From: Linepithema humile
Lineage: Eukaryota; Arthropoda; Insecta; Hymenoptera; Formicidae
Assembly: GCF_040581485.1 (NCBI RefSeq)
Contig: NC_090128.1
Span: 11,036,001 to 11,100,000, forward strand
Length of the DNA stretch: 64,000 nucleotides
Direction of reading: 5' to 3'
Position numbers and translations under genes: made by a program. The first letter of the stretch is position 1. Each line of letters opens with the position of its first letter. The notes below the pieces were generated by a model. It had not been told where the DNA came from. It searched no databases and saw only the letters and a program-made list of their open reading frames with translations. Positions 37,279 to 47,740 of this stretch are shown one piece after another.

Positions 37279-37935
37279 CCACGGACTAAGGAATAGAGGG
37301 ACTGAGTCTAAAGTCCTAGTTTAGGCGAGAGGGGATGGTAATTCAAGCGTGGGGGGGGGGGACTGCTTTCCGCCATATTGATGTAGCGATTCTTATACAA
37401 AGATTCTGTGTCTGTGACATGGTTACACTCGTGTAGTGGTGCCACTAGACATAACGAGTGACAAGCGTAAAGAGATTAGGCGGTTTTATTATTGTTGTAC
37501 TATAAATTTTATAAAATACTGTAACTTTTATTACTCTGAGGCTCTGCATACAGTAGACAAAATATTAGAAATAGCAATAATTATTTAATATTAAAAAGAG
37601 AAATTATTTTACATCTAACAAGAGAATAAAATATATTAATTAGTTCCAATTCTTATTTCTTAATTCATGCATTAATTTTTTCTATTTTTTTTATTTTTAA
37701 AATAAATAATTCCAATTTCTTATTTCTAATATTTAATAATTATTCCTATTTTTATTTCCTATTTCTATTTCCTATTTTGTTTATTGTGTGCAGGATCTGA
37801 CTTTCATTTCTCACACATACGCAAATAGTGAGTTCTATGTGTGGTGATTACTAAACGAATATGGCGGCCCCCCCTCCCCGCCGCAAACGTGCTCCCCCGA
37901 TACAGCTTGTGCTCCGTCCCTCTATTCTTTATCCA
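37279..37935. mobile_element. ACTAAGGAATAGAG-end element, copy 2
   Basis: The copy starts CCACGGACTAAGGAATAGAG and ends near CTCTATTCTTTAT, imperfectly inverted. It is almost identical to the element at 31004-33381 once the hAT insertion there is ignored; for example, 37450-37900 and 32900-33350 align base for base. It ends with a GC-rich ATGGCGGCC block. No coding capacity is supported. Confidence 0.75.
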
Positions 37936-38169
37936 TAAGGAACTCGAACCAATTTCTTGCATCGTGGACACGGGCTTTAATATATACAGATCTGGAAAAT
38001 TGAGAAATAATAAATTTATTCATATATTTTCATATATTTTCATTTCTTTTCTGAACTTTTCTGAAAAATGTGCCAATTCATATAAAAAAATCTTAAAATT
38101 TTCTGTAAAAGTTATAAAATTTTTGTAAAAAATCTGAAAATTTTTATGAAAAATTCTGAGAATATTTTT

Positions 38170-38905
38170 CACCAGGGTAAGGCTCCTGTTCCCGTAGCCG
38201 TGAACTCCGCGTTGACAGTGGCGACATAATTGTGGTAGGAATAAAAACCTAGTCGAATTTATTGTATAAGTAAATAGAGTAACAGTTTGACCTAATTAAT
38301 TGATATGATAAAAGTAAATTACTGAATAACATACAAAATGCTAATTTATAATTTAAAAATTTGTTTACAAACAAATAAACGCGATAAATACAGAATATAT
38401 ATAGCTTAGTACCGTTACCAACATGTCCATATGACAGAAATTCTCATGCAGCGTCTTAGGTGGAGAATCGATGAACTATTAGACGTGAAAAAATGACATG
38501 TTGACTATCCAATTTATTCTTGCGTGCCATTTCGTTAATATTCGTTAAATGTTAGTGCTGTGATATGTGACGTATTCATGAAACCTGTAAAATTATCCGA
38601 AAACTAAGATTAGCAGGGAAAGCCCAACGTAGAAGGAGTATTTTCTACTCATACAGACAGCTGTCAACCGTGTGTTTTCTCGCATAATTAGGCTTCGTTT
38701 CACGGTTGATTTAACGATTGTTTATAACCTGTTAAGGAAAAAGCATAGTTTTCGGACAATTTTACAGGTGTCTTAAAGCGATCTAGAGTGTTACTTTGTT
38801 AAATTATCATTTTATTTAAAAATGGCACGCAAGAATTCTCGGCGTGTCATTTCTCGCTTCTGACGTCACGAATCTAATATGGCTGCGGTGACTACCCAGG
38901 AGCCT
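38170..38905. mobile_element. Foldback-like element with GGCTCCTG ends
   Basis: The outer inverted words AAGGCTCCTG and CAGGAGCCTT lie at the two ends. Inside are at least two further inverted pairs: TTCTTGCGTGCCATTT with its complement (38514-38530 and 38819-38836) and CCTGTAAAATTATCCGAAAA with a near complement (about 38585 and 38765). The structure is an imperfect palindrome with several gaps. It is non-coding. Confidence 0.55.
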
Positions 38906-39401
38906 TAAATATAGTCTTATAATAAATTAAAATAAATTAAAAAATATATTTTTCCTTATATAATTTTTTTATTTAACCTTTACATGTCCTTTAATTCTTA
39001 GAATAGTAACAAATTTTTATTACATATGTGACAAAACTTATAAATAATGAAGCAAGAAAATAATTGTATATTCAAAGTTAGTGTGCAAGATTAATTACTT
39101 TTTATAAATTTAGTAATACAATATTTGCTTTCTCATAGAAAAAATTTTGTTCGTAAAAAATTTAAGTCATTTAATTTCTTTCAATTTTTTTAAATAATTC
39201 CACTCAGTTTAGTTATTTGTTTTAGTTATTCGTGATTTATTATTAATAAATAAATGTATTAATTTAAAAAACTTACTGCAAATAATTTACAATTCAATTT
39301 ATTCAATCTACATTGAGTGGTCGTAAGGATTACAAAAATTTTTATAATTTTTATTCTTATATATATAAGAAGTATTTGATTCACCATCCATCACATGAAG
39401 T

Positions 39402-41158
39402 CTATTGCCATGAGACAGCTCCTTCATTTAAAAAGTAATTTTTATAATTTTCTCTTCCTAAAGCTGCGATGCGCGAGTGTATATTACTGCCTGCAGATCC
39501 ATGAGACTTCAATGCAGAATGGTTCTGTAATTCTTTCCGCCATGATTCTGGATTAATTCGATTTTGATACATCTCGTCAGCAAATCCTTCTTCGCAGTAC
39601 TTCGGTTTATCCATTAAGAAATTGTGAAGCACGACGCAAGCCTGCACAATTTTGTCTGCTGTTATTAACAAAGTGTTGATAGGTTTCGTGAAAATGCGCC
39701 ACCGGACCACCATGATACCGAAAGTATTTTCGATGACTCTTCATGCTCGACTCAACCGATAATTAAAAATCCTCTGTTCATTTGTAAGGGTTTTTCCAGG
39801 ATAGGGTCTAAGGGTAAAATTATTCAATTGAAAAGCCTCGTCTGCTACTAAAATATAAGGCATTGGCTCTCCATCAGTGATAATTGGCGATGGCGGAGGA
39901 ATATTCATTTCATTATTGCGAAATCGGCGACCCATTAACAAATTCGTAAAAACTCCACCATCGCTATGACGACCTTCCGCCCCTATATCGACGAGCAAAA
40001 ACCTATATGTTGCTGATGCAATTGCCATTAAATGAATGCTGTGATGTCCATTGTAATCATAAAATGCAGAGCCAGAATTTGGTGGTGCCTGTAAATTCAA
40101 ATATATAAATTAAATTATTATATAAGAAAGTATAAAAAGAAAGTTAACATTGTTTGATGGGTTTTTATCTCATAGTTTTATTCCTGTGCTTCGGATTAAG
40201 GCAATAAGAGAAGATACAAAATCAACAATATTTCATATAACAGCATCTCAATGAAATATATATGAAGCCGTCAGATAAAAAATCTTCGAACAATGTCAAC
40301 TGCCTCTAATATAATAGCAAACTTGTTATTAGTATTATGTATATTTATAACAAACTATGCAATGTAATTAATTTTATTAAATTTGTAAAGAAGAATTTAT
40401 AATATATTATTATTAAAAACATAGACATGTAAATTTACTTGTAGGGTAATGTGCTTTCCATCCAGAGCACCAATACAATGAGGAAAGTTCCAAGTCTTTC
40501 AAATTCTTCTGCAACTGCTTTCCATCCATCTTCTGATGGTTAAAATAGCTCATTCTGTAGAATATTCCATAGTGCTTCACACGTTTCTTTTACTATGCAG
40601 GAGACTGTACTACGTCCTACCCGAAATGCAAATGCTATTGAAGACATATTATCTCCGACTGCTAAGTATCTATTGTATAATATAAATTAAAAAAATTAAT
40701 AGTTTCTTAAAAATTATTAATATAAAATATGACAGTATTTATTTAAATATTTTATATAAGGTTGATTATAATTCAAAAGCTTACCTTAATGTTATGTACA
40801 ATCTATCACGAGAGGAAATAGGTTCTCTATAATGTGTTGGTAATTTTTCTATTCTTGGTCCAACTTTTGCAAGAAGTTCATCAAAGACATCAATAGTCAT
40901 ACGAGTGTATTGAAAATGTACTTCTGTATCTTGCAATCTCATTTCTTCAATCAAGTGATTACCATCTCCTTGTTCAATTCGCTGTTGATTAATCGGACGA
41001 ACCAACCAGTGTCGTCGTCGTTGTTGAGATTTATTTTCATTTTGAAATAGAACAGTCTGTGCCGCCGTCAATAATAATAGTTTTCTACGCTGATCAAATA
41101 TTGGTTTTTTACAATAGAGCGCTAATAGTAATAAACGCTTACGATCATTACCGTTCAT
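39402..41158 (-). pseudogene. Decayed PIF/Harbinger transposase
   Basis: Reading from about 41158 down: an N-terminal part (MNGNDRKRLLLLALYC... PISSRDRLYITLR) ends at a GTAAGC donor (about 40782). It continues at about 40672 with AFRVGRSTVSCIVKETCEALW. GALDGKHITLQ then supplies the first Asp, RFLLVDIGAEGRHSDGGVF the second, and RVIENTFGIMVVRWRIF the Glu of the DDE triad (HARBI1/DDE_Tnp_4 type). The frame is broken by a stop near 40545, a slip near 40480 and a CGA-to-TGA stop near 39745. The protein would cut DNA at TWA-type targets; this copy is inactive. Many small MITEs in the window have Harbinger-like ends. Confidence 0.85.
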
Positions 41159-41223
41159 TAAATCCAATTTTGTAGCTACAAAATAATAAAACATTTAGAA
41201 TATGTATAATATATATATATATA

Positions 41224-41367
41224 GAGCCCGGATTTTCCGCCGGCCGACGTACGATTTCGAGTCGAACGTAGCGAGTTCCTCACAGCTCGCTTCACTTCGA
41301 CCCGCTCGACGAGCGCGACATGGGGAGAGCTACGATTGCTCGATCTGAGAACTTAAATCCGGGCTCT
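41224..41367. mobile_element. GAGCCCGGATTT-end MITE, copy 1
   Basis: Inverted ends GAGCCCGGATTT and AAATCCGGGCTC enclose a GC-rich centre (CGCCGGCCGACG, GACCCGCTCGACGAGCG). It is inserted into a (TA)n run, so a TA target is consistent but not provable. A second copy lies at 48126-48279. Confidence 0.8.
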
Positions 41368-41664
41368 ATATATATATATATATATATATATAAAGCTTTA
41401 TAGGTTAAGTTCACCCCAAAATAAACTATAATAAATTTCCACTTACGCAATATTCTAATTATTTATACAACAACAAAGCACAGTTGTACAAATAAAGTAC
41501 ACAATTCTTTATTTAATATTTATCTAATATTAAATTTTTGTTATTAATTATAAATTATAACCAAAAATTTTTCTTGAATGGTCATCTACAAATATAAATA
41601 AATATTTTTTTATCATCAATGGAATCTACACTCATCGGGCCGCATAAATCTGAGTGAATTAAAC

Positions 41665-42584
41665 TTAATTTTGTAGTAGCGTGTTTATAATTAATTTTCT
41701 TAAACGGGCGTCTAGCTTGTGTTTACCTTTAATACAGCTAACGCAAGCATTTTCATTGTTATCAGTAAATTTTACTCCTGTGACTAGACCTTCTTTCATT
41801 AGTTTCATACCATAACGACATAAATGCCCTAATCTTTTATGCCATAAATCTGCCTTAGATTCAGTTGTTGTTGCATACGCATTTATAGAGTCATTAAAAT
41901 CTAGCTTGTACATACCGTTATCATTTGTCGCTTTTAGTACTACTTTACCAGATACTTTACAATTTTCTTTGCGGTATATTTGACATCCTTGTTCGTTAAA
42001 AATAAAAACAAAACCTTTTTTAACTGTTTGACTTACTGATAACAAATTAGTATTTAAATTAGGAACATGTATGACATCAGTTATTCCAGAAATACCTTCA
42101 ATATTCTTAATAGGAAAAAAACCTATACCTTCGTCTATATATCGTCTATTTCTTTTCCAATATCTGCTAACTGTTGCACAGTAGACATAACCTCTGCTAT
42201 GTAGGCATCCATGGAATCAAAATCACTAAGTTGTAGACGATAAAGTCTTCGTTGTAGATTTAGACGTCGTCCAAGACCATTATCCTCGTATGCTTGCCTG
42301 AGGCAGTCCCACATGCATTTCGCTGTAACACATGTTCTTACGTGAACTATGGCAGTATCATCGAGAGTCAAAGACATTGCAGCTATTCCGTCTTTTTCAG
42401 TCTTAACCTCTTCTTTGGTATTGTCTCCCTCAGGATATCCTTGAACAGCATTCCATAATTTTTCATGCAGTAAATAAGCCTTCATTTTAAATTTCCATGT
42501 AGAATATCCTTCACGGCCAGAAAGAACTTTTATCGAGACCGGTGGTAATGCGCCTCGCGTCGTTGCGATCGTCGGTGTAGCCAT
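41665..42584 (-). pseudogene. Decayed Copia fragment (gag and pre-integrase)
   Basis: The upstream frame (42584-42135) is a Copia gag of the UBN2 type (GYSTWKFKMKAYL, AKCMWDCLRQAYE, RRLYRLQL). After a gap, the frame at 42045-41665 matches the pre-integrase zinc-binding region (WHKRLGHLCRYGMKLM, CVSCIKGKHK). The integrase core and the reverse transcriptase are missing. It is a different Copia family from the plus-strand one at 43-47 kb. A MITE abuts its start codon. Confidence 0.8.
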
Positions 42585-42585
42585 T

Positions 42586-42736
42586 GGCTTAGTTTACACC
42601 GATTGTTTAGTACGCGTACCAAGTACTAAATCAGCTTTTTTGATTGGTGTAGATTTTACACTAAACGATTTATAGCTATCGGAGAAGCAGATTTAGTATT
42701 TGGTACGCGTACTAAACAATCGGTGTAAACTAAGCC
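42586..42736. mobile_element. Harbinger-type MITE, GGCTTAGTTTACACC family, copy 2
   Basis: The inverted ends GGCTTAGTTTACACCGATTG and complement are the same family as 25163-25455, here without the nested palindrome. ATT is duplicated at 42583-42585 and 42737-42739. The left duplication overlaps the start codon of the minus-strand Copia gag. Confidence 0.85.
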
Positions 42737-43036
42737 ATTATGTGAATTATCTTATAATATCATTCATTGACTAATTTCTTTCACTTTTAATCCTTTCTGC
42801 TATCTGGGCCCATAACCTGTTGTAATATTTTGTAATACTTGGGCATAGGGATCGAAGTGAAAGTATTCTTTTTATCTTTAGAATAATTGAGACACATATA
42901 TTTTTCTGCAAAGAAGCGTACAAGCCGGGATGCGCGAACAAACTAACTACACTATACATTAAGAGAACTAAAAAAATTGTGTGCTTGAATATAACTTAGG
43001 TTCTAATAGATGGCGCTATGATTACATTACAACATT

Positions 43037-43107
43037 ATCTTAATATATATAAGAATAAATAAGAAGTTTGTATGATAAGAAAAGGATCCCAACAATTAAT
43101 CTTTCAT
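43037..43107 (+). repeat. Truncated 5' LTR tail of the Copia element
   Basis: The segment ATCTTAATATATATAAG through CAACAATTAATCTTTCA is identical to the end of the 3' LTR at 47388-47457. Sequence upstream of 43037 does not match the 3' LTR, so about 170 bp of the LTR, with its likely promoter part, is missing on this side. Confidence 0.8.
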
Positions 43108-43182
43108 GGTAGCAGAGGTCCGTGGTTAAGTTAAAAGAAAAAATATTAGAAGTCTTGAGTATAGATAATAATAAAGAAAAAA

Positions 43183-43938
43183 ATGATAAAAATGGCCGAA
43201 AGTCATGGAATACCAGTGTTTGACGGTGAAGATTATGGCAGTTGGAAGAAGAGGATCACGATGTACTTGAAAACGAAAAAGTGTGAAATGGTAATTACAA
43301 GAGAAATGATAAGAACAAACAATGCTGAGGACTCGGAACAAAATAATTTGAAAGCCATAAATTACATCTATAGTGCAATTACGAATAAACAGTTGGAATT
43401 TGTAAGTGATAAAGAAACAGCGTACGAAATAATTAAGAAGTTCGACGAGATGTACTTGAAAGAGTCAACGGCTTTGCAGATTGTGTTAAGAAATAAGTTA
43501 GAAAAAATAAAACTAAAAGACTACAGTGATTCCGCAACCTTTTTTAGTGACTTTGAAAAATCCATAAATGAACTGAAGGCGGCAGGTGCAAAGGTAGAAG
43601 AAAAGGAAAAACTGAATTATATGTTAAGAACGCTGCCGGAATCTTACAGTTACGTAGGAGATTTGATTGATACACTCAAGACAGAAGATCAAACTGTGGA
43701 ACATGTGAAAAGCAAGATAAAAATGCTTGAACTAAAAAACAAAGAAAGTGAAAGTACAAATTCTAAATCTAATGCATTTGTTACGGAGTCTAAACAAAAT
43801 CGGGAATGGAGAGATCCGAAGGATCAAGGATGCTTCAATTGTGGAAAATTTGGACATTATAAGAAGGATTGTACGGAGAGCAGCAAGGGTTCATGGCGAG
43901 GACCACACCGTGGCAGCATGCGCGGAAGGGGTCAGTAG
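43183..43938 (+). CDS. gag: Copia gag-type polyprotein part with zinc knuckle
   Basis: The 251 residues begin MIKMAESHGIPVFDGEDYGSW, the typical start of a Copia/Ty1-like gag (DUF4219/UBN2 region). A helical capsid-like body is followed by a CCHC knuckle (CFNCGKFGHYKKDC, about residues 217-230) and a Gly/Arg-rich RNA-binding tail. It ends at a TAG in the context CAG-TAG-CGA. The same frame stays open beyond this stop into the protease, so either the stop is read through or it is a point mutation. Gag would package the retrotransposon RNA in a cytoplasmic particle. Confidence 0.88.
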   Translation: MIKMAESHGIPVFDGEDYGSWKKRITMYLKTKKCEMVITREMIRTNNAEDSEQNNLKAINYIYSAITNKQLEFVSDKETAYEIIKKFDEMYLKESTALQIVLRNKLEKIKLKDYSDSATFFSDFEKSINELKAAGAKVEEKEKLNYMLRTLPESYSYVGDLIDTLKTEDQTVEHVKSKIKMLELKNKESESTNSKSNAFVTESKQNREWRDPKDQGCFNCGKFGHYKKDCTESSKGSWRGPHRGSMRGRGQ

Positions 43939-45426
43939 CGAGGCACGTGGCGCGGTGGCGGTTACCATAGACGTGGCAACGGCCGCGGAGGACATCATAC
44001 TTCATGTGGTGGAGGGCATCACTGGCAACGAGACCAGAACGGACAAGAAGCAGCTGGTGGAGGAGTATTCCACACTATAGTTGAAGTGAACTCGTTGAAT
44101 AGAGAGATTAAGGAAAGCAATCAAATACATTGGCTTTTAGACAGTGGGTGCACTGATCATATAATTAATAATGAAAATTATTTTAGCGAATGTAAAACAT
44201 TGAACGAACCAATTAACGTTAAAGTTGGAGATGGTCGAATATTGAAAGCAACGCAAGTAGGAAAAGTAAATACTTTATTTCCAATTTATAATAGAAAAAG
44301 AAAGGTAACATTATTGAATGTATTTTATGTAAAAGAAATGAAACAAAATTTAATTAGTTATTCTCAGATAACAGAAAGAAATACAATTATATCAGCAGGT
44401 AATAACTCAAAGATTTATGATAAATTTAATAGACTTTTTGCAATAGCATGGAAGGAAGGTAGGTTATACAAAATGACAAGTTTCCCGTGTAATGAATCAG
44501 AGGTTAACGTAATGAGCAGTCATAATAAAGTCGGTAACATAAGTATAAAAGAAAAATGGCATCGTATATTAGGCCATGTAAATTTTAATTATTTAACTAC
44601 TTTATGCAAAAATCAACTGTTAGATGGTATACCTAGTGAGATAGGCACTGAATATATGAAATGCAAAATATGTATAGAAAACAAGATGCATAATTTGCCT
44701 TTCGAGAATAATAGAACTCGAGCCAAAGAAATTTTAGAAATTGTTCATACTGATTTAAATGGACCTCATAGAAATCTAGGTATGAATGGTGAAAAATACT
44801 TTATTACTTTTATTGATGATTACAGTAAAGCAGCCAAAGTTTTTGCAATAAAATCCAAAGATGAAGTTTATAAGTGTTTAATAGAATACATAAATGAGGT
44901 AGAAAATAAAACTGGGAAAACTATAAAAAAACTGAGATGTGATAATGGGAAAGAATATTTAAATAGAAATATTTATCAGCTAGTCAGAGAAAAGGGAATT
45001 TTTATAGATAAGTGTCCACCGTATGTACATGAATTAAATGGAACAGCCGAAAGATATAATAGATCAATTATGGACATAGCCAGATGTTTATTAGCAGAAG
45101 CAAAAGTAAATGTCAGATTCTGGCCAGAGGCAGTTTTAGCAGCAGCTTATCTCAAAAATAGAACACTAGCTAATACTATAGAAAGAAAGACACCTTATGA
45201 AATATTGTTCGGTAAGAAACCGAGTGCAAAATATCTTCGTATGTATGGTAGTAGGGTCTTTGTACGTGTACCAGAACAAAATAAAATTTCAAAATGGGAT
45301 AGAAAAGCTGACTTGGGAATTCTGTTAGGCTATAATGAAGTTGGGTATAGAGTTTTAATTAATAATAGAATTGTGGTTGCTAGACATGTAGATATAGTAG
45401 AAAATGATATAAGATGTATGTCTTGA
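43939..45426 (+). CDS. pol: Copia protease and integrase part of pol
   Basis: In the same frame as gag, the sequence continues Gly/His-rich after the TAG, then gives the aspartic protease site WLLDSGCTDHI. A pre-integrase HHCC region follows (WHRILGHVNFNYL, CKICIENKMH). The integrase core has HTDLNGP, FIDDYSK, RCDNGKEYL and the Glu context ELNGTAERYNRSI, completing a D-D-E set. The frame closes at 45424-45426 (TGA) soon after the RHVDIVEND motif; the downstream frame resumes the expected Copia sequence after a slip. There is no clear start codon of its own before 44086, so expression would need suppression of the TAG. Confidence 0.85.
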   Translation, partial: RGTWRGGGYHRRGNGRGGHHTSCGGGHHWQRDQNGQEAAGGGVFHTIVEVNSLNREIKESNQIHWLLDSGCTDHIINNENYFSECKTLNEPINVKVGDGRILKATQVGKVNTLFPIYNRKRKVTLLNVFYVKEMKQNLISYSQITERNTIISAGNNSKIYDKFNRLFAIAWKEGRLYKMTSFPCNESEVNVMSSHNKVGNISIKEKWHRILGHVNFNYLTTLCKNQLLDGIPSEIGTEYMKCKICIENKMHNLPFENNRTRAKEILEIVHTDLNGPHRNLGMNGEKYFITFIDDYSKAAKVFAIKSKDEVYKCLIEYINEVENKTGKTIKKLRCDNGKEYLNRNIYQLVREKGIFIDKCPPYVHELNGTAERYNRSIMDIARCLLAEAKVNVRFWPEAVLAAAYLKNRTLANTIERKTPYEILFGKKPSAKYLRMYGSRVFVRVPEQNKISKWDRKADLGILLGYNEVGYRVLINNRIVVARHVDIVENDIRCMS

Positions 45427-45429
45427 TGA

Positions 45430-47176
45430 ATGTGAAAATTCAAGTGATTCTGTAACAGGTGATAAAAATTTAGAAGATTGTTCAGAAACGGATAAACAGG
45501 AATTAAAATTAAACGAAGATGGAAATGAGTCGGATGCAGGGCAAAAACAAAATGATGATCAGGTTCAAGGATTAAGGAAGTCAAGTAGAAAAAAGAAAAT
45601 GTCCACTAGGTATGATAAAAACTATGTTTACAATAACTGTATCTATATTAATTATTGTAGTGCAGATAGCCCGAATAATTTTGAGGAGGCAATGAATTGT
45701 GATGAATCTGAATTTTGGAAGCAAGCAATGAATAAAGAGTTTAATTGTCTAAGTAAAAATAAAACTTGGAATTTAGTCGATCAGCCAAAGAATAAGAAAG
45801 TCTTAGATGTAAAATGGGTATATACAAAGAAATCCGAAAATAATTTTAAAGCTAGATTGGTTGTAAGAGGTTTTCAACAAAAGGAAGTAGTAGATGATAT
45901 TTATTCACCAGTGGCTAAAATGCAAACACTAAAAATTTTATTGTCATATTGTTGCCAAAAGGGTTTAATTATAGAACAAATGGATGTGGAAACAGCATTT
46001 TTAAATGGTAAAGTTTTATCAGAAATTTATGTTAAACAACCAAGAGGTTATGAAGATGGTTCAAACAAAGTTTGTAAACTGGAAAAAGCGCTGTATGGTT
46101 TGCGAGAAAGTCTGAGAGCATGGTATGAGTGTTTTGATGAATTTTTGAAGAAACTAAGATTTAAGCGTAGTAAATATGACTATTGTTTATATGTGTTAAC
46201 TAGTGATGATGATATAATATATTTGATTATATTTGTCGATGATTTATTGATCTGTTGTGAAAACAAAAAGAAAATAGTTGAAATTAAGAAATTGTTGTCA
46301 AACAGATTTAGAATGAAAGATATGGGTGAAGTTAAACACTATCTCGGAATTAACATTGAGTATGATTATGAAAGAAATGTTATGACTCTAGATCAGAAAT
46401 CTTATATTGAATCACTAGCTAGAAAATACCAAATCGAAAATTCAAAGTTATATAAAACACTAATGGAAACTAACTTAAAATTAGAACGAGAAGATATTGT
46501 ATCTAATGATATACAATATAGAAATATAATTGGAGCACTTTTATATATCAGTTCAGAAACCAGGTCCGACATAAGTTTCAGCGTTAACTATTTAAGTAGA
46601 TTTCAGAATAGTTATAATGTAACTCATTACAAGTATGCGTTGAGAGTTTTAAAATATTTATACTTAACAAAAGACTTAAAGTTAATTTATAAGAGAAATA
46701 CAAATACAGAGATTCTTGATTGTTATGTAGACGCAGACTGGGCAGGTGATAGTGAAGACAGAAAATCGACGACAGGTTATATAGTAAGGCTTTTTGGTAA
46801 TGTAATATTTTGGAAATCTCGAAAACAAGGAAGTGTAACAAAGTCTTCTACTTCTGCTGAATATGTAGCGTTATCAGAAGCTGTAAGCGAGATAAAATTC
46901 ATAAAAGATATTTTAGAGAATTTTGACTTTTATATTGAAAAGCCTATTAAAATATTTGAGGATAATTCAGGAGCATTAAGTATTGCAAAATATGGAAACT
47001 TCACAAAGAATTCTAAATTTATAGAAGTTCATTATCATTTTGTGAATGAAAATTATATGAAAGGTGTTATTGATGTTGTAAAAGTCGATACTGAACAAAA
47101 TATTGCTGATTTACTTACTAAGCCATTGAGTAAAGACAAATTTGAAAAGTTTAGAAGTATGTTAAACATTAAGTAA
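45430..47176 (+). CDS. pol: Copia reverse transcriptase and RNase H part of pol
   Basis: This frame, shifted by one from the integrase frame, is open from about 45415. It carries an acidic linker, then RVT_2: FWKQAMNKEFNCL, WVYTKKSE, RLVVRGFQQKE, QMDVETAFLNG, GLRESLRAWYE and the catalytic IIFVDDLLICC. RNase H follows with DADWAGDSEDRKSTTGY and SSTSAEYVALSEA, and the frame ends at TAA 47174-47176. All catalytic aspartates visible are kept. A single-base slip near 45400-45425 separates it from integrase; a programmed shift is not normal for Copia, so mutation is likelier. Confidence 0.88.
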
Positions 47177-47218
47177 TTTGATATTATAAAAGAAAGTTAA
47201 TATAAATGTAAGGAGGCG

Positions 47219-47457
47219 TGTTGAAATATGAGTATGTACATTTATATTAAGGTAATAGATGATGGGACGCCATCTTATAGGATCTTAAGCGAGGAAGAGC
47301 GTAGCGAGTATCCTGTCTTACATAATATTCTGTTCTGTGTTCTTTTTAGAAGTTAAGAGAGTAAAGAAATGTAAAACATGTATATTTATCTTAATATATA
47401 TAAGAATAAATAAGAAGTTTGTATGATAAGAAAAGGATCCCAACAATTAATCTTTCA
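47219..47457 (+). repeat. 3' LTR of the Copia element
   Basis: About 239 bp beginning TGTTGAAATATGAG and ending AATCTTTCA (TG...CA). Its last 71 bp or so are identical to the 5' remnant. It follows directly after the purine-rich tract. Flanking target duplications cannot be tested because the 5' LTR start is lost. Confidence 0.8.
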
Positions 47458-47740
47458 ATATACTAGTGTTTTACCAATTTTACTTTTCTAACTTAATATA
47501 CGCCGTTTTTTACATGTAGAAAACATTTTTACACAATAATAATGAGCTTTTATATCAAGAATTGTGCGGCAAAATTATTATGTCTTATGGCTACGTCACA
47601 TGTTACTTCTTGTCTTGGGCTCAAGCCCTAAAAGAAATGCAATAGTACATAGATTGAACAGTAATGTAGATATTCTTCTATCTTGTAGATAAATAGTAGT
47701 TATTTCTAACATATATAAAGAAATATATTGTTTGTTTCAG

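Larger units (their letters stand above)
43037..47457 (+). mobile_element. Ty1/Copia LTR retrotransposon, nearly complete
   Basis: The 3' LTR (about 47219-47457, TGTTGAAAT...CTTTCA) is preceded by a purine-rich AAGGAGGCG primer tract. The 5' side retains only the last 71 bp or so of the LTR (43037-43107), identical to the 3' copy. It is followed by TGGTAGCAGAG, complementary to the 3' end of initiator tRNA-Met, as expected for a primer-binding site. Gag, protease, integrase, reverse transcriptase and RNase H are in Copia order. One in-frame TAG lies between gag and pol, and one frame slip lies between integrase and reverse transcriptase. The identical LTR tail implies recent insertion or conversion. 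Confidence 0.9.
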
